From: a virus | Direction: 5' to 3' (one strand) | IMG/VR virus record: IMGVR_UViG_3300007541_000016 | Coordinates: 1-64,000 of that record | Length of the DNA: 64,000 nt | Part shown: in pieces, positions 1-8,321 of the stretch | Layout of the letters: each line of letters begins with the position of its first letter | Numbering within the stretch: position 1 is the stretch's first letter | Notes under the pieces: generated by a model | Database searches by the model: none | What the model was told of the DNA's origin: nothing | The model's input: the letters and a program-made list of their open reading frames with translations, nothing else | Position numbers and translations under genes: made by a program

Positions 1-650
1 ATTTCTTTTCTCAATGCGAAAATGTAATATATAAATCTTTATTAGAGTACATAGAAATTTTTCCAATGATACTACCCTGTCTGTGGTGGAGAACTCAGGG
101 TCACGTTGTTGCATATTCTCCAGGAAGTAGTTTTGGACTTCACTGTGATAACGACGTAAACTATAAGCCAGGAGCAATACCAGATCAACAATTGGCTATT
201 AGAAATGTAGTAGGGGCTATTCTTTATTTTAATAACTCCTATGAAAAAGGAGAAGAAAAAGATGAATATGGTTATACTGGTGGAGAAATAATCTTTCCAT
301 ACGCAAACGTAAAATATTCTCCTAAATCCGGAGACCTAATAATGTTTCCGTCAAACTATTTAGCCACACATGAAGTTCTACCATGCGATGATGGATATAG
401 ATATGGATACGTTGGTTATTTTGCTCAAGGATCCGAAGATCAAAATAGGGGAATTCATATCAGGGAAAAATCTGAAGTGATAGATAGTGGTCAGGTCTGG
501 ATGCCAGAGCTATTTGATGATTACATTAATCATGTCAATAGGAAATATTCAGGCCAAACAGATAAAATATCTACACTACTGAGAGCATCTGGTAGAATAA
601 ATACAAGCGATAATACTACTCAAGAAATCGAAAAAGAAAGAAACAAGTAA
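1..650 (+). CDS. 2-oxoglutarate/Fe(II) oxygenase, 5' end outside window
   Basis: Partial gene, open from the left edge in the frame starting at base 3; its true start lies upstream. It looks like a prolyl-4-hydroxylase-type 2-oxoglutarate- and Fe(II)-dependent dioxygenase. The iron ligands are visible: His-Cys-Asp (His codon at 141), a distal His in THEV (369), and a following Arg (399) for 2-oxoglutarate. The core also has the YTGGEI and SGDLIMFPSNY segments typical of the double-stranded beta helix. It is a paralogue of the genes at 652 and 3022. The next gene starts one base after its stop, so the two are probably co-translated. The substrate is unknown. Phage enzymes of this type are widespread in aquatic phages and are generally assumed to hydroxylate proteins or nucleotides; the sequence does not decide between these. 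Confidence 0.85.
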   Translation, partial: FFSQCENVIYKSLLEYIEIFPMILPCLWWRTQGHVVAYSPGSSFGLHCDNDVNYKPGAIPDQQLAIRNVVGAILYFNNSYEKGEEKDEYGYTGGEIIFPYANVKYSPKSGDLIMFPSNYLATHEVLPCDDGYRYGYVGYFAQGSEDQNRGIHIREKSEVIDSGQVWMPELFDDYINHVNRKYSGQTDKISTLLRASGRINTSDNTTQEIEKERNK

Positions 651-651
651 A

Positions 652-1533
652 ATGATATTTAAAGACGCAGAAGCTGAACATCTTGGTGGTGGAGTTGTTT
701 TGTTTAAAAAAGCAATAGATCTTGATTGGGACTGGACTTTTAATACGGTTGAAAATTTCATAAACGATGAGTGGAACGATATGTATAAACCTGGTATAGA
801 TCCAGAAACAGGTGAGCAAATCTATGTAAACAAAAGTGGCTATTTTTTTGGGCTAGACAGTATCGACCTAATGCCTAAAAGAGCTTCAGCGACCCATCAA
901 AGAAAAGATCCAGAAATCATGAGCTGGTTAAAATTCTTGGAAGATTCAAAAGATAAGTATCTTTTAAAATATTTAGAAATATTTCCATTAGCCTATAAGT
1001 GTATCTGGTGGAAGGTAAAAGGCCATTTCCTTAAGTATAATAAGGGAGTTTATCTAGGCACTCATTCTGATGTAAGCGCAGATTATATCTATGGAGTTTG
1101 GGAACCAAACGAACAACTAGCACTAAGAAGTATGGTAACCAATCTTTTATACTTAAATGATTATGTTGAAGACGAATCTCAATTAAATGGAAAAAATTTT
1201 ACTGGTGGAGAACATTATTTCAATTATTTAGATATTACCTATAAGCCACAAAAGGGAGACCTTTTGATGTTCCCATCTAATTACATGGGCGCGCACGAGG
1301 TAAAAGAAGTAACTGGAGGCGTTAGGCACTCTTATTTGGGCTGGTATAGTCAAGGAACACCCAATGCAGCTGTAGGCGAAAGCGTTACGGACCCCATAAA
1401 AGATCCAACCAATGCCCAGCATGATACAAATATATATATGCCGAACCTAACCGAAGACTTTAAAAGCTATCTAAAATCAAAAGGATATGATGAGTCTTCT
1501 GATCAATTTAGAATAACTAAATCAAATTATTAA
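652..1533 (+). CDS. 2-oxoglutarate/Fe(II) oxygenase
   Basis: Full-length 293-residue 2-oxoglutarate/Fe(II) dioxygenase. Iron ligands are His138 and Asp140 in GTHSD and His215 in GAHEV; Arg225 in GVRHSY is placed to bind 2-oxoglutarate. FTGGEHYFNY and KGDLLMFPSNYMG match the conserved strands also seen in the genes at 1 and 3022. The start codon follows the previous stop with a one-base gap, so translation is probably coupled. The first of the two sulfotransferase-like genes begins nine bases after its end. Having three related oxygenases around two sulfotransferase-like proteins suggests successive modifications of a common substrate (inference). The substrate cannot be read from the sequence. 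Confidence 0.88.
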   Translation: MIFKDAEAEHLGGGVVLFKKAIDLDWDWTFNTVENFINDEWNDMYKPGIDPETGEQIYVNKSGYFFGLDSIDLMPKRASATHQRKDPEIMSWLKFLEDSKDKYLLKYLEIFPLAYKCIWWKVKGHFLKYNKGVYLGTHSDVSADYIYGVWEPNEQLALRSMVTNLLYLNDYVEDESQLNGKNFTGGEHYFNYLDITYKPQKGDLLMFPSNYMGAHEVKEVTGGVRHSYLGWYSQGTPNAAVGESVTDPIKDPTNAQHDTNIYMPNLTEDFKSYLKSKGYDESSDQFRITKSNY

Positions 1534-1542
1534 TGAATACCA

Positions 1543-2349
1543 ATGCAAAAAAGAAAAACAATATCAATCCTAATAAACAAAAAACATCAAGTTCCAGACG
1601 CAGGGCATTGGATTTTTGATCCTGAATCAGAAACATGGGTTGAAAATGCTGATTTAGTATACGAACAAAGATCTTCATATACGCTTTTAAGAATAGAAGG
1701 AAATAACAAAAACGTATTTCATGTAGATAGTTTTCCAAGACAAGGAAATACAACTTTAAGGTCTATACTGCTCAATGTATTTCCAGAAATGGTTATGCCA
1801 GACCCTATGACTCATGTTACTGCATTTACCAAATGTGCTATAAATAATGGCGAAGTAGTGATAAGTACCTTAAGGGACCCTCACGATTCTTTGACTTCTT
1901 TTATAAGCAGGGCACTCACAGACGGCAGATACGATAACCATACTAGGGGTAATGTTTTCAAGCACGCAGTACGTGAAGCCGTCCTGTTTTACGACAGATA
2001 TTTAAATTTTTTAATAGAAAACTATGAGGATATATACTTTGTGCATTTTGATCAAATATTAGAAATGTATACAGACTACATTTGCTTTAGTGAACAAAAT
2101 AATCGAGTACTAGAATATCTTTCTAAAAAATATGATTTAGAATTTATTCAATATAGCAAAGAAGATCAACTAAAAAATCCAAGGCGCAATGCCATAAACT
2201 ATAATAGCAGCACAGATAAAAAAATAAAAGAAAGATTAATAACAAGCAAATACTATTTAAGAAAAATTAAAAAGTCATACAAACTGTATATGAAGATTTT
2301 AAAAATTATTGGAGAAGACAAAAAATATGAAAAAGTATCCGGAGCCTAA
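1543..2349 (+). CDS. sulfotransferase-like P-loop protein
   Basis: A 268-residue protein with the two signature loops of PAPS-dependent sulfotransferases. A 5'-phosphosulfate loop lies at residues 64-73 (FPRQGNTTLR, after the beta strand VFHVDS), and a 3'-phosphate segment at 111-119 (RDPHDSLTS). An N-terminal stretch before the P-loop contains a W-x-x-D...W pattern (GHWIFDPESETWV) that is repeated in the next gene, so the two are paralogues. It overlaps the next gene by 41 bases in a different frame. The likely role is transfer of sulfate to a hydroxyl group, possibly one made by the neighbouring oxygenases; that link is inference from context. A nucleoside-kinase-like P-loop protein is a less likely alternative because the RDP...S segment fits sulfotransferases better. 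Confidence 0.65.
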   Translation: MQKRKTISILINKKHQVPDAGHWIFDPESETWVENADLVYEQRSSYTLLRIEGNNKNVFHVDSFPRQGNTTLRSILLNVFPEMVMPDPMTHVTAFTKCAINNGEVVISTLRDPHDSLTSFISRALTDGRYDNHTRGNVFKHAVREAVLFYDRYLNFLIENYEDIYFVHFDQILEMYTDYICFSEQNNRVLEYLSKKYDLEFIQYSKEDQLKNPRRNAINYNSSTDKKIKERLITSKYYLRKIKKSYKLYMKILKIIGEDKKYEKVSGA

Positions 2350-3025
2350 TCCGATAGATTCAGGACCATGGATTTATGATGAAAGTAAAAAAGAATGGAT
2401 TGAGCCAGATTTAGTGGAAAATATAAATTGGGTTGATTGGCCGGTAAGAAAAATAAATCAAGATACTACTAATGTATTTTTTGTTGATGGTTTTCCAAGA
2501 CAGGCTACAAATACGCTTAGAAGATTAATTCTCGAATGCTTCCATACAGTTGCGATAGTTCACGATATTGAGCACAAATTTTATCCATTTGAATTATTCT
2601 CCAAGCAAGGTGAAGATTGCCTACTTACAATCAGAGACCCATTAGATGCAATAGCATCGACTTATGGGTATGAATCAACTTATGGACACGAAAAATTTGG
2701 AATAGATAAAATAGAACAATTGGATTTTATGATAAAATACTATATTAGAATGGCCAGCATTCCATTTGAAATTAAAGGAATAACAGTTGTTGAATTTAAA
2801 GATATAGTAAATTATCCGCATAGTCTTCTTTTGAGAATACAAGAAAAATTCAATCTTGATTCAAAAAATATCGAATCATACTTAGGTCAAGAAAAAGCAA
2901 AAGTATACGATGAAAATCATAATTTTACACAAAAACAAGACGTCAGAGACTTTTTGAATAGTAACATAGCATTACTGGACGAATGCTATAATATATACAA
3001 TAAAGCATTAAAGGAAAAAATATGA
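2309..3025 (+). CDS. sulfotransferase-like P-loop protein (paralogue)
   Basis: A 238-residue paralogue of the gene at 1543. The phosphosulfate-binding loop GFPRQATNTLRR lies around residues 61-72 and the 3'-phosphate segment RDPLDAIAS at 109-117. The N-terminus again carries the SGPWIYDESKKEWI motif. The start lies inside the preceding gene (41-base overlap). The stop overlaps the next start as ATGA at 3022-3025, a classical translational-coupling arrangement. It sits between oxygenases and probably works in the same modification pathway (inference). The acceptor is unknown. Confidence 0.65.
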   Translation: MEKTKNMKKYPEPNPIDSGPWIYDESKKEWIEPDLVENINWVDWPVRKINQDTTNVFFVDGFPRQATNTLRRLILECFHTVAIVHDIEHKFYPFELFSKQGEDCLLTIRDPLDAIASTYGYESTYGHEKFGIDKIEQLDFMIKYYIRMASIPFEIKGITVVEFKDIVNYPHSLLLRIQEKFNLDSKNIESYLGQEKAKVYDENHNFTQKQDVRDFLNSNIALLDECYNIYNKALKEKI

Positions 3026-3798
3026 AAGTAAACAATCACGGTGGTGGAATAGTCTCTTTTGATGAAGTCATCGATGTAGATCAGACGTTTCTTAAAAGTT
3101 ATATATCTTGGCTTAGAGAATCTGACGAAGAAACATTTACATATTTAGAAGAAAATGGAAAAAAATACGCAGTAAATAAAACTGGATTTAAATTTGAAAT
3201 TAATGACATACCAGAAGCTCCAGAAAGATTTGTTGATTTATTTGGAAAATCTTCAAATAGAACTCCTTCAGAAGAAATTAAAAAGTTTGTAGAGTCATGC
3301 GAAAATGGACTATATGACTGTCTTGTACAGTACTGCGCCCTTTATCCAGAGGCAGCTACAACAATATGGTGGAGAGGTTCAGCTCATATAGCTGGATACA
3401 ATAAAGGCAGATGGATTGGACCACACTGTGACGATCAGATTCAATTTGAGTTTGATGGCCTTCCTAGTAATGAGTATCCAATTCACAATACAATAAGTTG
3501 TGCCCTTTATTTTAACGACTGCGTAGACGAAGAAGAGCAATTAAATGGAGACAATTTTGTTGGGGGACATATTAAGTTTAAATACGCTGGCGTTGATTAT
3601 AAACCAAAATCTGGTAGCGCTGTTTTATACCCTTCAAGCTATATGGGTACGCACGAGGTAACTCCAGTTACCGCTGGAGAAAGATATGTATATCTAGAAT
3701 TCTTTGCCTATGGAATACCAAAGAACTCTCCAGGCGACGATTTAAAGTACATGCCAAATCTAATAAAAGATTCTATTGCAGTTAGAAATAGTCAATGA
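3022..3798 (+). CDS. 2-oxoglutarate/Fe(II) oxygenase (third paralogue)
   Basis: A 258-residue dioxygenase. Iron ligands are His135 and Asp137 in GPHCDD and His211 in GTHEV, with Arg221 in the following GERYVYLEFF strand for 2-oxoglutarate. It opens with NHGGGIVSFDEVID, closely matching the start of the gene at 652 (LGGGVVLFKKAID), so the two probably duplicated recently. It is translationally coupled upstream through ATGA. Its own stop TGA overlaps the ATG of a 22-codon reading frame downstream. Substrate unknown. Confidence 0.88.
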   Translation: MKVNNHGGGIVSFDEVIDVDQTFLKSYISWLRESDEETFTYLEENGKKYAVNKTGFKFEINDIPEAPERFVDLFGKSSNRTPSEEIKKFVESCENGLYDCLVQYCALYPEAATTIWWRGSAHIAGYNKGRWIGPHCDDQIQFEFDGLPSNEYPIHNTISCALYFNDCVDEEEQLNGDNFVGGHIKFKYAGVDYKPKSGSAVLYPSSYMGTHEVTPVTAGERYVYLEFFAYGIPKNSPGDDLKYMPNLIKDSIAVRNSQ

Positions 3799-3863
3799 TA
3801 ATAAAAAAACTTAAAAGAAGAGCAATGAGAAGAATCAGCGTTAAGGAAGAAAAGCCTCGTTAA
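3795..3863 (+). CDS. possible 22-residue basic peptide
   Basis: A short reading frame whose ATG overlaps the stop of the upstream oxygenase as ATGA, the coupling used earlier in this operon. The product has 22 residues and about half are Lys or Arg (MIIKKLKRRAMRRISVKEEKPR with its Arg-rich centre). It has no recognisable family. The coupling and charge make it plausible, but at this length chance cannot be excluded. Confidence 0.35.
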   Translation: MIIKKLKRRAMRRISVKEEKPR

Positions 3864-3877
3864 TTTTTGTTTTTTTG

Positions 3878-3911
3878 TTACTATTATTATTAAATTAATA
3901 GGAGAATAGTA
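3878..3911 (+). promoter_or_regulatory. intergenic TTACTAT motif, candidate phage promoter
   Basis: The 55-base gap before the gene at 3919 holds a T-run followed by GTTACTATTATTATTAAAT and then the Shine-Dalgarno-like AGGAG at about 3900. The TTACTAT core recurs in the gaps before the genes at 4253 (CTACTATAAT), 8322 (GTTACTATATGAT) and 63558 (ATTACTATTAATG), 41-53 bases before each start. It could be a -10-like element of a phage or host polymerase. This is pattern recognition only. Confidence 0.35.
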
Positions 3912-3918
3912 GCCTTAA

Positions 3919-4182
3919 ATGTTATATAACTCACCAATTACATATAGTCAAGCTAGCGTATTCTATGCGGGAGCAGTATCGATTCTTGCTCCATCTTTAA
4001 CTTCTCCTATTTTAATAAATAATATAACTTTATTAGTCTTTGCCGATGAAGATTATACGAATCAAACTACAATAGGAATAATAAGCTTAAACTATGCTCC
4101 TTCTGGAATCTTAGAGATACAAGTATTGGACGAAGATGTTCAGGCCTTCTTTGAGGTTGATCGAGTAGCTATTTCTATATAG
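3919..4182 (+). CDS. small virion-associated protein of unknown function
   Basis: An 87-residue protein that I do not recognise. It has no cysteine and few charged residues and looks all-beta, with alternating hydrophobic residues (SPILINNITLLVFADED, GIISLNYAPSGILEIQVLDED). It has its own upstream TTACTAT motif and AGGAG ribosome site, so it starts a transcription or translation unit. Its place just ahead of neck proteins suggests a small head or neck component, but nothing in the sequence proves it. Confidence 0.7.
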   Translation: MLYNSPITYSQASVFYAGAVSILAPSLTSPILINNITLLVFADEDYTNQTTIGIISLNYAPSGILEIQVLDEDVQAFFEVDRVAISI

Positions 4183-4211
4183 TTTATTAGTAATTTAAAT
4201 AGCTTTTAACG

Positions 4212-4245
4212 CTACTATAATACAACCAATACTTTTTATTAGTGA
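4212..4245 (+). promoter_or_regulatory. candidate promoter, TACTATAATACAACCAATA
   Basis: The 70-base gap between genes contains TATAAT at 4216-4221 with a weak -35-like TTTAAA at 4194-4199 (16-base spacing). The segment ACTATAATACAACCAATA closely resembles ACTATTAATGACAACCAATA before the gene at 63558, sharing the ten-base ACAACCAATA. A GTGAGG ribosome site follows at about 4241. Confidence 0.45.
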
Positions 4246-4252
4246 GGCTTTA

Positions 4253-5155
4253 ATGTCAATTTCTCCAATTATGGTAAACGACACAGTTCGTCTTAAAGTT
4301 AAATTTATAGACATTGACCCAGAAACTGGCAGTCAAACAGAGGTTAGTCCAATTTCCGTTTCTCTAACTATAGACGATTCCGCAGGAAACGAGATATTAT
4401 CAGTTACCCCAACTCAAACTAGCGGTTCGGAATATTATTATGACTACACTCCGGAAACAGCTGGGGAATATACAATTAGGTTTATTGGGGTTCTTTCTTC
4501 TGGAACATATATAACCGTTAATCAACAGATGTATGTTAGTACTCCAACTTCAGATTTTAAACCATCCATAACACTCGGTGCAGATGAAGTTATATATTTT
4601 GCGCCAGATGTTACCCCATTGTATGTAGATCCAGAAGAGCTATTGCCCTTTTTCCCAGACGCAACGCTTATAGAAGTTGGCGAATTAATACATCACTATT
4701 CTACAGAAGTAAAACAAATCTACTCCATATCTGACTCTATGGACCTAAACCCTGGACTTAATTTTACTGCACTAGAGTACATTAAAGCAGCAGCTGCTTG
4801 TGAGTTAAGTAGGACATATGGCTATGGTGGAGAAGACGAATTGTCGGTCAAGCTTGGTGATCTTTCAATTACAAATAGATCACTTCCGAGAACGGGCGTA
4901 AATAGAGGAAATGCTACGACATGGTGTCAACTTGCAGCAGCCCTTAGAAAAGAGTTATTAGCTTCAAAGGTCTCAATGAAGGGTGTTCAGCCAAAAGGTC
5001 TTCCAAGTAATTATATTCCAACGACTGGTAAATCAATAGATCCAGAAACCGGTCTAGTCGTCCACCTGAGCGATAGGGACCTTCTTGGTCCTGGAAGAAA
5101 AAACACCAGAGTTGACGACCCAATGCCAAAGAGGGGCTTAAGAAGTCGTGACTAA
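4253..5155 (+). CDS. probable neck/head-tail connector with N-terminal Ig-like domain
   Basis: A 300-residue protein. Residues 1-105 look like an immunoglobulin-type beta sandwich (the YYYDYTPETAGEYTIRF strand pair is typical). The remainder is helical and contains EYIKAAAACELSRTYG, followed by VKLGDLSITN. That helix plus 'GDLS' pattern occurs in small head-tail connector proteins. The C-terminal tail is basic (KRGLRSRD). It overlaps the next gene by eight bases. Its position ahead of the sheath and tube genes supports a neck role, but the family assignment is tentative. Confidence 0.55.
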   Translation: MSISPIMVNDTVRLKVKFIDIDPETGSQTEVSPISVSLTIDDSAGNEILSVTPTQTSGSEYYYDYTPETAGEYTIRFIGVLSSGTYITVNQQMYVSTPTSDFKPSITLGADEVIYFAPDVTPLYVDPEELLPFFPDATLIEVGELIHHYSTEVKQIYSISDSMDLNPGLNFTALEYIKAAAACELSRTYGYGGEDELSVKLGDLSITNRSLPRTGVNRGNATTWCQLAAALRKELLASKVSMKGVQPKGLPSNYIPTTGKSIDPETGLVVHLSDRDLLGPGRKNTRVDDPMPKRGLRSRD

Positions 5156-5528
5156 TTTATCTAGAACTTTTAGGGAAATTTTAAGAAAATGGGGTCATGA
5201 TGTTCTTCTTCAGAGAAGATTAGATGATAATTATAATTACTCTTCAAAATTTGAAAGAGTAACAACAAGGCATATGTACCCTGCAAATTCAGATCTAGTA
5301 AATTTACTTAAGGAATCTTCAGAGGGAACCACAGCAGATGCCGTAGAGTTTATATACTATTTTGATTCAACAATCAACCCTAGAACTGGCGATAGAATTT
5401 ACGAAAAAATAGAAGGACACCCTCAACCAAATTCTGTCTATAGAATAGACTATGCAGTGCCAATGAGAGGAAAATTTGGTAAAATAGAATATTGGGTAGC
5501 AGGAGTGACTAGAGAAGAACCGGTATAG
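5148..5528 (+). CDS. probable head-closure/neck protein
   Basis: A 126-residue protein starting with GTG inside the end of the previous gene, with AGAGGGG upstream as ribosome site. A basic N-terminal helix (REILRKWGHDVLLQRR) is followed by a beta-rich part ending in YRIDYAVPMRGKFGKIEYW. That ending resembles small SPP1 gp16-type head-closure proteins in size and strand order. Gene order (connector, this gene, sheath-like) agrees. I see no decisive motif. Confidence 0.5.
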   Translation: MTNLSRTFREILRKWGHDVLLQRRLDDNYNYSSKFERVTTRHMYPANSDLVNLLKESSEGTTADAVEFIYYFDSTINPRTGDRIYEKIEGHPQPNSVYRIDYAVPMRGKFGKIEYWVAGVTREEPV

Positions 5529-5529
5529 A

Positions 5530-7509
5530 ATGGCGCTTTATTCAAATGGAGAAAAGATTACATTTAAATATATATTTAATTTAGATGGCGATTTTTATGA
5601 TCCAATAATACTTGACAACGATTGGGAGCAAAGAGACTCGTTAGCAACTCCGTATTATGGTGGAAATAATGTAGATATTGTCGTTTCAATATGTAGGGGG
5701 CAAAATGGATCAGGCCCAGTTGTAGATGGTCCATTTTCCTATAATGCGCAGTCGGCAACTCCAGATTATGGAATTGCCATTCAAGATCAATTAGCCGCAG
5801 ATAATGATTTAAATCAAATACTTGGAAACAATTATATAGAAAGAGAATCTGAAGGTATATACAATTTTGTATACACAATACCAGATAATCTTTTTCCAGG
5901 AAAGTATACAGTTGTATTAACTACTTCTATAAATCAAGTGAGGGAAATTAGAGAACTATATTTTCAAATAGTTTCACCAGAAAATAAAAAACAAATAAAT
6001 ATTTCATCTAAATCTATAGAAGACAATATCGCAGTATTAACAACAACAGATGCGCATGGTTTAACTAAGGAAGAAGTAGTAACAGTATATGGGGTTGACA
6101 ACGTAATAGATGGAGTTCATCAAATTTTGTCTATTCCAACGCAAAAAAGTTTTTCAATATACGTAGAAACGCAAGACATTGAACTAACATCAGTTAATCC
6201 AACTGGAAGTGTTTTTAGGCAAAAAGATGGAAATCCAGTAGTATTAAAATCTAATCCATCGTTATCTACAAGTTCTCAAGTAAACGCAATATACAAACCT
6301 CTTCAACCATTTAATACTAACTCCGTCCTTCTTATTGGGCACGGCGATTCTCAAAGTCTGCAAATAAATGAAATTAGAAGAATAGCCTCGATACAAGAAG
6401 CAATAGATTTATTAGATGGCAATAGAAACAGCCCCCTGCTAAGGGCTGTTCTCAGCTGCCACGGGGCTGGCTGCACAGATATATATATCATGATCGCCGC
6501 ACCTATGAGTGAATACGTAGATGATTATCAGAGGGTTAATACTCCAATAGCAGGTTTTGTAAGCGAAAATTCTTCTACTACTCTAACTTTCTATGAAAAG
6601 TATTATGAAAGACTTCAAGAAACTTATGCAATAGCAAGAGATTACGATTTCATAGACATTATAGTTCCAGTTAGCATATCTTTTATTAATTCTGGAAATG
6701 TTAATTTTGTTAGACAATTAGCAGATCATTGTGAATATGTTTACAAAAATTCTTCAACTATTTCAATAGGAATAATTGGATCAAGAACCGGTGGAATGAA
6801 TTTGGCAGATATTGAGACTATGTCAGCCGTTGATTTTACAACCAATCTTCTTAAAGATGAAAACGGAAATAGTCCAGATTATTTAGATTCAAACGATGGA
6901 AATATACTTGACTCCGGAAGACATATAATGTTGTACTATGGTGAGGCCGTGTTTAATTATCCAGCACTAGCTTATTCTTACACTTCAAGTATTGCTGCAG
7001 CTGTTGCTGGACAGCTTTCAAATTGGCCGGTTTATAGAGGATTGAATAGGCAAAAGTTAAGAGGGGCTTATTCTCAGTATGGTTTAGAGCTAACCGCTTT
7101 TCAGGTAGCAAAGCTACATAATAATAATATAAATACTATTATAAAAAATAATAGATCAAGAAGAAATGTACCATATCAAGTTATGTTGTCTGAAGATAAG
7201 ACTTTAGCCAAAAAGGGTTCAAGCATGGCCAACATACCCCAAGTAAGATTGACGGCAATGGTTATAAATGAAATATTGGGAATCGCCAATTCCGCAATAG
7301 GTAAATTCTCTTATGATATAATTAAAGAAAAACTACAATCAATGTTTAATTCTTTAAAGAAAACTACTCCATCAATAATACAAGATTACAGATTTGAAAT
7401 GTATGCGGATAAAAAACAAAAAGGAAAGATATATCTAGAAATTGATCTTATATCATCCAACTCTCTTAAAAAAATAAACTTCAATATTCTAGCAGGACCA
7501 GGAGCATAG
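5530..7509 (+). CDS. large tail-sheath-like protein
   Basis: A 659-residue protein with a beta-rich N-terminal extension of about 250 residues followed by a sheath-like core. The block NSVLLIGHGDSQ...ASIQEAIDLL...GAGCTDIYIMIAAP parallels PRVVVIARRNND...NEADVITAF...AGAERIYMVPLP in the sheath at 8322. The C-terminus (RFEMYADKKQKGKIYLEIDL...LKKINFNI) matches the sheath C-terminal pattern of a short strand, 'D', and a basic-residue-preceded strand. It may be a second sheath, a sheath initiator or a tail-terminator-side sheath homologue. The body of the gene contains an unusually GC-rich hairpin (6427-6450). Confidence 0.65.
   Translation: MALYSNGEKITFKYIFNLDGDFYDPIILDNDWEQRDSLATPYYGGNNVDIVVSICRGQNGSGPVVDGPFSYNAQSATPDYGIAIQDQLAADNDLNQILGNNYIERESEGIYNFVYTIPDNLFPGKYTVVLTTSINQVREIRELYFQIVSPENKKQINISSKSIEDNIAVLTTTDAHGLTKEEVVTVYGVDNVIDGVHQILSIPTQKSFSIYVETQDIELTSVNPTGSVFRQKDGNPVVLKSNPSLSTSSQVNAIYKPLQPFNTNSVLLIGHGDSQSLQINEIRRIASIQEAIDLLDGNRNSPLLRAVLSCHGAGCTDIYIMIAAPMSEYVDDYQRVNTPIAGFVSENSSTTLTFYEKYYERLQETYAIARDYDFIDIIVPVSISFINSGNVNFVRQLADHCEYVYKNSSTISIGIIGSRTGGMNLADIETMSAVDFTTNLLKDENGNSPDYLDSNDGNILDSGRHIMLYYGEAVFNYPALAYSYTSSIAAAVAGQLSNWPVYRGLNRQKLRGAYSQYGLELTAFQVAKLHNNNINTIIKNNRSRRNVPYQVMLSEDKTLAKKGSSMANIPQVRLTAMVINEILGIANSAIGKFSYDIIKEKLQSMFNSLKKTTPSIIQDYRFEMYADKKQKGKIYLEIDLISSNSLKKINFNILAGPGA
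6427..6450 (+). repeat. GC-rich inverted repeat inside sheath-like gene
   Basis: AACAGCCC and GGGCTGTT form a perfect 8-base stem around an 8-base loop, inside a gene that is otherwise AT-rich. The next 25 bases are also GC-rich (CAGCTGCCACGGGGCTGGCTG). There is no U-run after it, so it is not an obvious terminator. Confidence 0.6.
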
Positions 7510-7510
7510 A

Positions 7511-8242
7511 ATGCCTCAAAACGCTTTTAACATACCAGGCTTAAACGAAAATGACATCTTAACAGGAAGATCATATACTGGCGATCCACTTCAAGCTGCT
7601 GGTAATTTAACCTATATTGAATTTATGGCAACAGTTAAAGCCCTATGGGAAAACGCCTACCCAAAGATAGCATTTGAGGCAGATAGTAGTGGCGAAGCTT
7701 CTAAGTTTCCAATTATTACTTATAATTTAGAATTAAAAAGGGCTCACACTTCTGAGCCAAAGCCTAGAACAAGATTTATACCAAAAGACGTTGATGAGAT
7801 TATATATGGTCAAAGATTTCAAAATATAGTATCTTTTAATATAATGACTAGAGCCAAGACGGCAGATATTCCCGACGATGAAAATCCGGGCTATTCTGGG
7901 GCTGAAGCTGCAGATAGAATTGTTGAAGTATTTGAAGATTTCATGATGGAGCACACCCCTGTCTTTAAAAGATTAGGTGCTTCTGAGTTTGTTTACTCAA
8001 GGAGAATGTCAGATGCTAAAGTAACTAGGGATGGAATAGATGTCTGTAAAAGAACAGTAACATATATGTTAACAACTGAAAAGTTGATATCTACAACAAT
8101 TTCAAGAATAGAGAGCATTTTAATAGACCTAAGAACCTATATGGCTACAGAACCAGAAAATCTAGTACAAGCTACTCCAAATTTTGAAAATGTAGATATT
8201 AACATAATAGACCTATATCAAACTGCGTCCCCTAATTATTAA
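7511..8242 (+). CDS. probable tail-terminator or neck protein
   Basis: A 243-residue protein that starts one base after the previous stop. It is mixed alpha/beta: FPIITYNLELKRAH, a GQRFQNIVSFNIMTRA strand, AEAADRIVEVFEDFMMEH as a long helix, then FVYSRRMSD and VCKRTVTYMLTTE. A strand - helix - strand with 'R.v.Y' is the general shape of tail-terminator proteins that cap sheath and tube. Position between two sheath-like genes fits. The assignment is by shape and context only. Confidence 0.5.
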   Translation: MPQNAFNIPGLNENDILTGRSYTGDPLQAAGNLTYIEFMATVKALWENAYPKIAFEADSSGEASKFPIITYNLELKRAHTSEPKPRTRFIPKDVDEIIYGQRFQNIVSFNIMTRAKTADIPDDENPGYSGAEAADRIVEVFEDFMMEHTPVFKRLGASEFVYSRRMSDAKVTRDGIDVCKRTVTYMLTTEKLISTTISRIESILIDLRTYMATEPENLVQATPNFENVDINIIDLYQTASPNY

Positions 8243-8268
8243 GGTAGTTTGTTTTTATAAGTTAGTTG

Positions 8269-8314
8269 TTACTATATGATACGAGTTAAAATTTAGTACC
8301 GATATTGGAGGTTA
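8269..8314 (+). promoter_or_regulatory. candidate promoter and strong ribosome site before sheath
   Basis: The 79-base gap before the sheath gene has GTTACTATATGATAC (TATGAT at 8275-8280 as a -10-like box) preceded by a T-rich stretch, then TTGGAGGT at about 8306, an excellent Shine-Dalgarno sequence 8-9 bases before ATG. The strong site suits a protein needed in hundreds of copies. Confidence 0.45.
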
Positions 8315-8321
8315 AAGCTAA

